From Moniliella sp. 'wahieum' (lineage: Eukaryota > Basidiomycota > Moniliellomycetes > Moniliellales > Moniliellaceae): DNA of 64,000 nucleotides. A model generated the notes under the pieces. That model did not search any database. It was not told the DNA's origin and worked only from the letters and a program-made list of their open reading frames with translations. The DNA is taken from contig RSEE01000002.1 of assembly GCA_003971905.1 (NCBI GenBank), positions 806,001 through 870,000 of the forward strand, read 5' to 3'. This document shows, piece after piece, positions 34,044 to 44,025 of this stretch. The position numbers and the translations under genes were made by a program. Positions within the stretch are counted from its first letter, which is position 1. Each line of letters starts with the position of its first letter.

Positions 34044-37000
34044 ATGGACCCCGAGCTCTTCGACTTCTCCGCGCCGCCTAAACCGGCCGAGGTCTACCCT
34101 CGTCCAGCGCGAAGGGAAAACGTCCCGCATCCCAGGAGCCGGACGACAGCCTTCCCTCCAAATCAGCCCGTCGCGACAGCTCTGACGATGGTCAGTCTGA
34201 CGAGGGCGACGATGGCGCTCTCCCCCCGACGCCCAAGCGGCACTAGAAGCCGAAAAAAAGGTCGACGATGCTGTCATTGCCGAGAACAAACGCAATGCCG
34301 ACGATGGCGCCCAAGGGATGGAAGCTGAGGCACCCGAAAACGCAGCATCACGGTGACCGACGACTTCACTGCCGAATCGATCCAAAACATCGCTGCTGCT
34401 TCGGCCGCTTCGGGCGCAGCAGCTGGATCCACTGCCCCCCCTCTTTCCACCCCCGATAGTACCGAGGCTACCACACTTACTACTGGAGAGGGAAAGGCTG
34501 CCGGCAAAGTGCAGCTGCGCCACTCGGTACGGCACCAAGTCGCGGTCCCAGCCGGGGTAGCCTACACCCCTCTTGCCGCCCATGTGCCCCCCAAGGAGCC
34601 AGCCAAGGTGTACCCATTCACGCTTGACCCATTCCAACAAACTTCCGTGTACTGTATCCAGAGGAACGAGTCGGTTCTCGTATCTGCCCATACGTCGGCT
34701 GGTAAGACGGTGGTGGCTGAGTACGCCATTGCCCACTGCCTCAAAGCCAAGCAGCGTGTAGTCTACACTTCGCCCATCAAGGCCCTATCCAACCAAAAGT
34801 ACCGTGAACTCACTGCGGTTCGGAGATGTGGGCCTCATGACGGGAGATGTCACGATCAACCCAAGTGCAAGTTGTCTCGTAATGACGACCGAGGTACGTC
34901 CCCCCCGTCTCCCCCCGTTCCCCTTACGTGCCCCAACCAGCTGCTGACTCTCTCTTACAGATTCTGCGTTCAATGCTTTACCGTGGTTCAGAGATCATGC
35001 GCGAGGTAGCTTGGGTGATCTTTGACGAGATTCATTATATGCGCGACAAGGACCGTGGCGTGGTCTGGGAAGAGACGATTATTCTCCTGCCAAGGCAAGT
35101 CCGTTACGTCTTTCTCTCGGCAACGATTCCCAACGCGATGCAATTTGCCGAGTGGATTGCGCAAACCCACCAGCAGTCGTGCCATGTTGTCTACACCAAT
35201 TTCCGTCCCACCCCCCTTCAGCACTACCTCTACCCTCAGTCCGCCGAGGGAATTTACCTTGTCGTCGATGAAAAGGGCACCTTCCGCGATGAGAACTTTC
35301 AAAAAGCCATGGGCGCTCTCAAGGCCAGCGGCGGCGAAGACCCGAGCGCAGTGACCTCGGGTGCGGGCAAGCGCAAGGGCCAAACCAAGAAGGGCAAGAA
35401 CGAGAACGAGGATGGCCAGTCAGACATTTACAAAATCGTCAAGATGATCATGGTCAAGAACTACAACCCGGTGATTGTTTTTGCGTTTAGCAAGCGTGAG
35501 TGCGAAGCGCTGGCCATGCAGATGAGCAAGCTTGAGTTCAACACGGACGAGGAACGCGACACGGTGAGCACCGTTTTCAACAATGCGATCAGTGTCCTGG
35601 CTCCTGAGGACCAGGAATTGCCCCAGATCAAACACATTCTCCCCCTTCTTCAGCGCGGCATTGGTATCCATCACGGTGGGCTTCTCCCTATTCTCAAGGA
35701 AGTCATTGAGATTTTGTTCCAAGAGGGTTTGCTCAAGGTTCTTTTCGCCACCGAGACTTTCTCCATCGGCCTGAATATGCCGGCCAAGACGGTGGTATTC
35801 ACTAGTGTGCGCAAGTGGGATGGGACTACGTTCCGCAACCTTTCGTCCGGCGAGTTTATTCAAATGTCCGGTCGGGCCGGCCGTCGTGGACTGGATGACC
35901 GTGGTATTGTGATTATGATGTTTGATGAGCAACTGGAACCGGACGATGCCAAGCAAATGATTCGGGGGCAGGCGGACCGGCTCGACTCGGCGTTCCACTT
36001 GGGGTACAACATGGTTCTTAATCTGATGCGCGTCGAGGGAATCAGTCCCGAGTACATGTTGGAGCGGTTTTTACCAGTTCCAACAAGCCGCCTCCATCCC
36101 TGGTCTTGAGCGGGAGCGCGATGCGGCCGAGACCACGGCCAAGGCCATTGTTGTTAAGCACGAACCCATTCTGGCCGATTTGGAAGCCGTGCGCAAACAG
36201 CTGCAGCTGTTGGAGAGTGATTACTTTGCTGCCACTACCCACCCATCTTATGCGCTTCCTTTTATTCAGTCTGGACGCCTTGTACGGGTTCAGCATGGCG
36301 AAGAGGACTTTGGCTGGGGCATCGTCGTTGAGTTCCAAAAACGCCAGCCTCCGCGTAGTAAGGAAGCAGCTGCGGAATTTGAGCGTGCCCAACAAGATCC
36401 TCTGCATGCGGCTGAGGGATACATTGTCGACGTGCTTTTGGTGGTGGCGCCTCCCGAGCCTGGTTCGGACGCTGTCCGTTATGGCAAGGCGCGTTCCATC
36501 CTTGGGCTACCCCCTCCGCCTGGCCCTCCACGGCCCAACGCTGCACCACCCATGCACCCAGTCGGCAAGGGCGGGGAAGGGGAGATGATCGTCGTGCCCG
36601 TGCTCTTGTCTTGTATCCGGGACTTGACGGGGGTTCGAATCGTGATGCTGGATGTGCGTTCGCAGGAAAAGCGGGCGCAGATGCGCAAGAATTTGGCCGA
36701 AGTCCAGCGGCGCGTCAAGGGAAACCCACCCCGTCTGGACCCTGTCAAGGACATGAAGATCAAGGACGATGCGTTCAAGACGTTGCTCAAAAAATGGAAT
36801 TGCTGCGCAAGCGCAGTAAAGAGCTGACTACTTCGCTCGAAGAGGCAGTTTCCAAAGACCTGGTGGTGAAGAAAGAAGGTAAGAAGGGGAAGAAGGTTGT
36901 CTCCACCGACAAGAGTAGCACGCACAAACAGGTTGCGGCTCTCGAGGCTGAATACGCTGCCAAGCTTGATGCATTTGCGCGCGCCGAGGCGTTGGCGGCC

Positions 37001-37624
37001 AAATTGGCTGCGGCGCGCAATGTCCTTCAGCTGGACGAGCTCAAGTCGCGTAAGCGTGTTCTCCGTCGTTTGGGCTTTGTGTCGGAGGCAGACGTCGTAC
37101 TGCAAAAGGGACGAGTTGCATGCGAGATCTCTACGGGAGACGAGCTGTTGCTTACGGAACTCATTTTCTCGGGCGTTTTCAACACGCTGGATCCAGCCTC
37201 ATGCGCCGCTCTTGCCTCCACCTTTGTCTTCCAAGAGAAGAGCGAGACACCCGCGCAGATCCCAGAAGCGCTAGTGCAGCCTCTCCAGGCGCTGCAGGAC
37301 ACGGCACGGAGGATCGCACGTGTAGCGCGGGAGAGTCGATTGGACATTAAGGAGGACGACTATGTGCGTTCCTTCAAGGTGGAACTCATCCAGCCTGTGT
37401 TGCTATGGTGCAGTGGTAAGAACTTTGCCGAGCTCATCAAGCTCACTGATGTTTTTGAGGGTACCATCATCCGCACATTCCGCCGTCTACAAGAACTTTT
37501 GCGCCAACTTGTCGATGCCGCGAAAGCCATCGGGAACGAGGAGTTAGAACACCGGTTCAAGGCCGCCTTGGAATTGCTCGAGCGCCCCAACAGCATCATC
37601 TTCTCCCCATCGCTGTATCTCTGA
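34044..37624 (+). CDS. MTR4: Exosome-linked RNA helicase Mtr4
   Basis: Mtr4 is the DExH helicase of the nuclear exosome cofactor TRAMP and unwinds RNA for degradation and processing. Seen: start [17 protein letters not shown], an acidic N-terminus, [20 protein letters not shown], Walker A (SAHTSAGKT), [14 protein letters not shown], the DEIH box ([12 protein letters not shown]), motif III ([15 protein letters not shown]), [18 protein letters not shown], the motif [20 protein letters not shown], motif VI ([15 protein letters not shown]), an arch region with a beta-rich KOW part, and the C-terminal helical bundle ending [11 protein letters not shown] as in Mtr4. The arch and the Mtr4-like end distinguish it from Ski2. 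One intron at 34894-34960 (GTACGTCC...CTTACAG, phase 0, TTE-ILRSML). Frame slips near 34110, 34345, 34815, 36070 and 36790. Confidence 0.93.
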
Positions 37625-38686
37625 GCTCCTCCCACATTGTGGCAATTCATTTTTCCCAGAGACGTTAATTGCTTGTCTACAACCGATGCGAAGTGGATAC
37701 GAATAGGGATGCCGAGTACTGGGCACTAAGTGCTAAGTGCCGTTCACACGGTGCATCACGATTTAGGAAGATGATCGATAATCGATGATCGATGACGATC
37801 GAGATGGGTCGAAGTGGTGTGAGCATGTGAGGCAAAGAAGAAAAAATAAGGGAAGCTTGAAGTTTGAGACTTCAACGTGAAGTCTGAAGAAAGATCTGAA
37901 GGTGATATGGGGACAGGGACATGCAAGACAGAGGCAATCGGTTAAATAGCGAGAGTGGAAGGTATCCAATGTGTAACCCTTTTTATTGTGTACCGGCGGG
38001 CGCTCTCGAAGGCGGAGGCTAGAGAGGCTTGGGGCTTGTGTTTTGCTATCCAATCACATGCATCACACGCCACACCCTCGCTGAAGAGGAAGAAGAGGCA
38101 GTACCCCGCAGTATCCGGCAGTGCCAAAGGGACACCCAACAATTAACAACGCCGGCACGCATATCCTGTTCGCACAATAAGGTTTGTGGCTATCTTCCGA
38201 GCGCTCCGACATGCTGTCGATCGATAGATGGCTTGGGCTCGCACAAGACCAATGCACTTATGTGATCTCGTTCGAGCCAATTTGAGGATCGGAACGAAGG
38301 CGCCCGCAGGGTGACCGGTGACATGGTGACACGTGACATGTGACATGTTAACACGAAATGTGAGATCATGAGATATGGTATACGAGGAGACCACCGGGCC
38401 TACGGCCCGGTCAGCTGGGGCTTCGCCCCAGCTTGATGCTGCGTCGCCACCTTAGCCACCGTTCCCCCTTCGCCACCGTAGCCACCGTTCCCCCGGTCCA
38501 CCGTTCCACGCTGGAACCCTTCCACGCTGGAGAGACAAAATAATATCACCGATGCTTGCTGGTGGCTGGGACGGGTGGCTGCGCCACCCGGTGGCTTACG
38601 CGATGCTGACCTAAACTGTTGGACAGTAGTGGCACAGCCGTTATGGGACGAGGCGCGGGCCGAGGGCACAGCGCACCGACTACCGC
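37625..38686. other. Repeat-rich intergenic DNA after MTR4
   Basis: Contains GATCGAT-rich short repeats at 37760-37800, TGACATGTGACATGT at about 38320-38346, and a double hairpin at 38394-38433. No gene seen. Confidence 0.5.
38394..38433. repeat. Double-hairpin element
   Basis: Two adjacent perfect hairpins: CCGGGCC-TAC-GGCCCGG (38394-38410) and AGCTGGGGC-TTC-GCCCCAGCT (38413-38433). A close relative lies at 6557-6594 in the opposite orientation, with similarity extending some bases outward (ACGAGG.GACCAC). Confidence 0.7.
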
Positions 38687-39118
38687 GTGATGGGGCCTGG
38701 AGCACTGGGAGGATCAGGAATGGAGGTCGACCACACGCTGCGCGATACGGGATCTCTGGAGGCGCAGAGCGCGTACTGGAGGGTGGTGCATGAGAGCACC
38801 GCAACCCCCTTGGAACGCCGGGAGAAGGAGCTGCTTCGGCTGCTTGAACAAGCAGAATGCGACAAACGCCAAGTACCAGGGACGCACTCAAGAGCCGTTT
38901 TCCCCCTGGTTTTGACGACGCGAGGGTACTACGGCACCAAGACAGCGGGCAAGTTGTTTGCGCATTGGAAGGAGTTGGCTACTAAGTCTCAGTGGAAATG
39001 GTTCCTCGCTCGGATGTCAACCACGTTCATCCATGTCCACACGCGCTTCCTAGGGTACGGGACCGGATGGCGAGAACCGGAGGGTCCTGATATCCTGGCG
39101 ATCCCCCTGGTTCCTTGA
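38687..39118 (+). mobile_element. Non-LTR retrotransposon-like (LINE) fragment
   Basis: An open frame of about 140 codons reads YWRVVHESTATPLERREKEL, then FPLVLTTRGYYGTKTAGKLF and WKWFLARMSTTFIHVHTRF. The order (pre-tail helix, a PxVxTxxG...W block, then a terminal helix) resembles the region after the reverse-transcriptase domain in fungal LINE ORF2 proteins. No catalytic RT motif (YADD) is in view, so this would be a truncated 3' piece. Identification is by style only. Confidence 0.35.
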
Positions 39119-40774
39119 CCGTGGTGGCGCTTCCAAGTAACCCCCGCAAGATGAACGGTTAGGTTTAGACGTAGCGCTCCCCCTGTCCCAGCCTTAAGCT
39201 CTGCCAATGAAATGGAGGTGGAGATGGAGGGCGAGGCCCTAGGGTTAAACGTTAAACGCTAAGTGTGAAGCTTCAAGCTTCGCGCTTGACGCTGGAAGCT
39301 CGAAGCCGCGTGCGCGTTGCGCGTTGCTATTTTGCTGCCACGGCCAGCCAAGTACCAAGGGAAGCAAAGGATGCGCTGGTAACTAGTAGAGAGAAGGAAA
39401 CAAGTTCGGCGGAGAGCTGTGAGACATGTGAGATCTGAGAGATCTGAGGAGGTTTACCTAATTATCGATTATCTCGATTAACTACAAGAGGACCGTGACG
39501 CGTGACGCGTGACAAGTCGGCCTTATGATGATTGCACCCGCATGTGCTCGATGCTTTTCAACGTGTACACTGCCCCATGCCCGTTCCGTGACTTTGCAGC
39601 CTCACTGATACTGACCTTAAAGCTTAAGCTTAAAGCTTCAAGCTTAGTTGTCGATTATCGAACATTGCATGATCTAGATAGAGATCATCGATCATCGCAG
39701 GCAGTTTGCTTGGGGCATCTTTCTCCCTTCTGAGATATGAAGAGTAGGATTGGCCAGGCTGGAAGAGGCAGTGACATGTGAGGCATCACCTGAGGCCTGA
39801 GGCTCAGGCCTGAGGAGCCCCTGCCTGAGGCCAGGGAGCAGGATGGTCACCGGTCACCCTCAGGTGTCACGGGCGGGCGCCGCCAGGGGCCCGCCCTGGG
39901 GTTTTTTGGGGTACAATCCCTTAGGCGACGGTAGGTCGACTCACGGTAGTTTCGGGATTAGGCTGGTTGGTGTGTCCGAGCGGAGCTAGGGGCGAGGAGA
40001 GGCCTTTGGTGGGTTAGCTGCACGTGTGGCAAGGCTGCCTCTGCACCGGCTTGGGCCGTAGTAACGTGTCTGAAGCCTCCGGGACTTAGGGACGGGAGGA
40101 GGCAGAGGGGACAAACACTGCCTCAACTGAGACTGGGAATCGCCGCGACCGAAGGAGGGCTCGCGCGATTGGACTGACGAAGGGCTGGAGGACGAGGTCG
40201 GAGGAGATGTCGGACGCTAACAAGAGGAGCTGCCTGTACTGGATCAATTGGCTGGAAAACGGGCAGGAGTCGGACAGGATAGGCGGGAAAGGGACGAAGT
40301 GGAGACGAGAGGATGACGAGAATGGAAGGTGGGGGAAAAGATCCCCATCAACCAGGGGTACAGGCAGGATCAAAAGGGAAACGGATACAAGAGGGGGGTG
40401 TAGAAAGGAAGACATGTCAAAAGCGGGGTTGGTCGCCACAGGCGCGACCGAGAAAGGAAACGGAAACGGGGACGGGACGGCAGATGCCGCCACGGCACTG
40501 GAAGCTCGGTGGCCTTATTTAGGCCGGCCGACTTGGACTTGGGCGGGGGGCGACTATTGTCGCACGGAGCATGACCCTTCGGGCCACGGTACTTAATTTA
40601 GCCAACCGTCATCACACTTGATTGGCCTGCGGTGCACGTCTACTTGGCATGTGCGGAGCAGGCGGGCCTTAGCTTGGCTCGGACCATCTTGGGTCCGCCG
40701 CAGCCCGTGACATCAGGGTTCCAGGCCCTGAGCCTCAGGCTGTTAGACTGTGATCCTGCAGCTGCTCTTATCCC
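39119..40774. other. Repeat-rich intergenic DNA
   Basis: Holds AAGCTT-based short repeats (39265-39305, 39618-39648), TGAGGCCTGAGGC repeats (39790-39835), a G/C hairpin near 39870-39895 and a GA-rich tract at 40085-40500 whose open frames on both strands look compositional. No gene called. Confidence 0.45.
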
Positions 40775-40846
40775 GGCTCGATAGCGTAGTGGTAACGCAT
40801 CCCTGGCCAATAGGCGATGACATGGGTTCGAATCCCATTCGAGTCT
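40775..40846 (+). tRNA. tRNA-like sequence, degenerate anticodon arm (possible tRNA-Trp CCA relic)
   Basis: A 72-nt cloverleaf fits: acceptor GGCTCGA/TCGAGTC (one G-U pair), D arm GCGT/ACGC with AGTGGTA loop, and T arm ATGGG-TTCGAAT-CCCAT. The anticodon arm is poor: TCCCT/AGGCG has a mismatch and a wobble, and the loop GGCCAAT has G instead of U at position 33; by position the anticodon would read CCA. Internal A and B boxes are well kept. A pseudogene or the head of a tRNA-derived SINE is more likely than a working tRNA, since a dispersed repeat and an A-run follow. Confidence 0.5.
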
Positions 40847-40988
40847 CTTCTTTCCGTCACTATTTCCCCCGGGCTGTGCCTTCTCACACAGGCCTCAGGC
40901 GCACAACAGTATTTCCCCTTTTACTAGTTACTAGTTACTAGTTACTACTCGTATCCAAGACTGGATGCACAACAGCAGAGAAGCAAGC

Positions 40989-41275
40989 CTGTTGTTGCGA
41001 CGGTGACTCGGTGACTGGCTTCACCGATCGCGGCGCACTGCCGGCCTCACTAGCTCACTAGCACCGTGGCACCGCGGGCTGCGAAGACTGCTGATGCAGA
41101 TGCATGATGCGCGCGTCCCGCGTAAGCGCGTAAGCAAGCCAAAGACCAGTAGTGGCCTTCTCCTGTAGCCCTCGTCCTGCTTCCCACGAACCAACGCCTA
41201 TATCTCGCCCGCAATCGATCGCCTACTCCTACGCTTAGAGATCCAATTGCATTGCGGTTCCATAGCGGGCGGACC
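40989..41275 (+). repeat. Dispersed repeat, copy 2
   Basis: Partner of 6195-6440, same orientation, slightly longer through a short ATGCAGATGCATGATGC-type insertion and a few indels. It lies about 140 bp after the tRNA-like sequence and is followed by 13 A residues at 41303-41315. Confidence 0.75.
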
Positions 41276-41315
41276 AGGACGTCGCTACACTGTAGCTGTA
41301 GCAAAAAAAAAAAAA

Positions 41316-42312
41316 TATCAAGATATACTCTGTACACAACGTACACAGTACTCGTTGAACGTTGAACGTACTGAACGTTGAGACGTTGAGGAGTACTCGA
41401 CTCGCTCTCGCCCTGAGCGGTGAATATGAATATGAGGTGCATGCCACCCAAAGGGAAGCAGTGCAACCCCATCCTCTGTCCCGTCGTTGCAGATCTCGCC
41501 GGGCCCGGCACGTACTCCCGCAACGGCGATGATCGGTGATCGGTGGTCAGTGACTGGGTGACCAGGAGACAGGGCAAAGCGGTTACGCGTTCCGCGTAGC
41601 GCATACGCGAAACGTACCAAAGGCATCAGCGCGTGAGCATGCCACATGGGGTACTGAGTAATACCTGAGCCTGGCGTTGTCGATAGGTGATAGGGTCGCT
41701 AGCCGGTGGGAGGTACCTGGAGGCCTGGAGCCTGGAGCCTGGAGTGCCGAGGGCGAATAAGCTACATACTGCCACGCGCCACGGCGGATGGCTGGTACGC
41801 GCTATCCGACAGTCGCTTGGTGCCTGTCCCATGTCACATGTCACACTTCACTTAGTCGCTAGCCCACAATCATCGGTGGGCATCACCCACCACCGATCAG
41901 CTCGCTTAAGGCCTTCAGAGCGTTTAGCGCTTTTGCCTCGTTGTAAGGTTGGAAGGCCCCAGTGCGCATCGAATTCTGACCCACAGTTGCGTGCGCTCGC
42001 AGACGGCGTGTGTGGCCCAACCATACAAAGCGGCCGCAACCAATCCCTTCCGTTTGTCCATCTCCCCACTTCATCCTCTCCCACCACCCCACCTCCTCCT
42101 CCCCTTCCCCTTCCCCCTTCCACTTCCCTTTCCCGCGCCCGTTACGCGGCCCCGCCCCTGTAGCCTCTCCGCTGCGAGACATTCTTTTGCCTCTCCCTTC
42201 CTCCTTCCCCTTTCCCCTTCCCCCCCGTCGACGCATAGCAGCAGTACTGTGTACTGCCCTCTGTCGTCTCCCTCCCGTTGCCAGATCTGCTCGCACTCGC
42301 CAGCAAGCAAAC
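41316..42312. other. Intergenic DNA and pyrimidine-rich cyclin promoter
   Basis: Holds GAACGTTGAACGT repeats at 41354-41390 and a striking C/T-rich tract at about 42055-42235, immediately upstream of the cyclin start. Open frames in the tract are compositional. Confidence 0.5.
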
Positions 42313-44025
42313 ATGATTGCTGCCCCCCACGACACTCGCCTTGTCCGCTCCCACAGTGCCCACTCTGTATCGAGTACCACCCACTCGGCACGCCGTGGCA
42401 GCCTGATGGCAGTCACCAAACGCCACTCCATGCGTCTCCACCCTCCAGCCGCAGCCACATCGGCAGCCGCGTCGACTGCCATGCGTCGCAATTCTTCCAG
42501 CAACCACAATCACCCTGTCTCACACAGCATTTCTGCAGCCGCCCTTCCGCTTGCATCCCACGATGTGCCCAAGAGTACACCCCTGCCCCAGGCCCTGGAG
42601 GCCCATTCCATCTCATCTTCTACATCAATGTCGTCCAAGCCTGCTGTGCTTGCCGATTTGACCGAAACTCCCTTTCCCCCAGCCCTGCCGCCCGCGCTTA
42701 CCAGGCGAGAACGCCTGCGGCGCTCTGCATCATCAAAGATGGACATCTTTGATGATGAGTATGCGGACGAAATTGTGGCTCACATGCTCCGCCTTGAGGT
42801 GAGTGGCCCTTTGCTGTGTACAAGGAAGAGCTTTCATATGAACTGACAGTACTGGTTCTACAGCAGAAAAACAAACCTGATTTGGCCATGATGGACTCTC
42901 AGCCTGAGGTGTCTTGGGTGATGAGAACCTTTTTGATCGACTTCCTCATCGAGATGCATTCCACGTTCCAGTTTGAGCCAGAAACACTCTATGTGAGTGT
43001 GGGGCTACTGGATCGCTACCTCAGCAGGAGGGTGGTGCTCAAAAAGCACTACCAGCTTGCAGGTGCGGCGGCTATGTGGATTGCATCCAAGTACGAAGAC
43101 GCTAAGGACACGGTGCCTTCCGCGAGCGAGTTGGCCGTCATGTGTTGCAACTCGCTGGAGGAGTCGGCATTCCATCAAATGGAGTCCCACATCTTGTCGA
43201 CCCTGAACTATTCCTGTGAGGGGCCCTCGCACGAGACCTGGCTACGCATCTACCTCTCCCGTCACAGTTCGCCGTCCGACTCATCATCCACCGTGAATGT
43301 GGCAGCAGTGGCACGGTTGCTCATGGAACTGAGCTTGTACCATCGTGATCTCATCCCCATCGCGCCCAGTGCAGTGGCGCGGGCAAGTCTGTGGCTCGCT
43401 CAGCTCATTCACTCATCATCCGAACCTCTATCTGCGACGGTGGCGCACGCCAAGCGCGTGCTCGACCCCGAGACGGCGCAGGCAGCTACCTCGCTACACC
43501 AACACCTCGCCACGGACTCCATGTCGGGCATTGTACCGTAAACACTCGGATGCTTACGCTCTTGTCCGCGCCGCGTTTCAACGCACGCGCTCCAGTGGTC
43601 AGATGCTTCTCACGCCTTCCCCGAAGAGCAAGACTGTGCAGACACCGTCGGTCTGTACGCCACCTTACGGAGGCACCGTGGGCCTTCCCGGCATGGAAGC
43701 AGGAGCCATGTCGCCGACACCAAGTTTATGGCTCACACCCGCTCCATGTCGACACTCAATTCCGACGACGATGATGAGGGCCCCCTCACACCGTGTACCT
43801 TCATGTCGCCCCTACCCTCGGCAAATGGGGAGTTGCCCGTGGATCAGGGTGACTGACATTGATCTCGACGTGGTTGGCTTGGGGCTCGGCGGCCCTTCTC
43901 CCAATAAGGGCGCTGCGACCAATAGCTTAGACCTCGTGTTGGATGTTGCCTCTCCGTCCTTGAAGCGAGCCGAGTCGGTGATCCCTTTGTCGGGTCCCCA
44001 GATCGTTGTTAACAATGGGATCTGA
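42313..44025 (+). CDS. G1-type cyclin (Cln/Puc1-like)
   Basis: Cyclins of this class activate the cell-cycle CDK at G1/S. After a long Ser/His-rich N-terminus (MIAAPHDTRLVRSHSAHSVS), the cyclin box starts at EYADEIVAHMLRLE and continues, across the intron at 42799-42863 (GTGAGTG...TTCTACAG), as QPEVSWVMRTFLIDFLIEMH, ETLYVSVGLLDRYLSRRVVL, YQLAGAAAMWIASKYEDAKD and LEESAFHQMESHILSTLNYS. The lack of a B-cyclin MRAIL...W motif form and the RYLSRR/KYEDAKD forms favour Cln over Clb. A C-terminal helix ends at TSLHQHLATDSMSGIVP; a frame slip near 43540 hides a tail with Ser/Thr-Pro sites (MLLTPSPKSKTVQTPS), and more slips follow to the stop at 44025. Start chosen as the first ATG after the C/T tract. 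Confidence 0.85.

Noticed and set aside
36615-36640. GGGTTCGAATC on the plus strand
   Set aside because: It encodes part of the Mtr4 arch region and has no tRNA fold.
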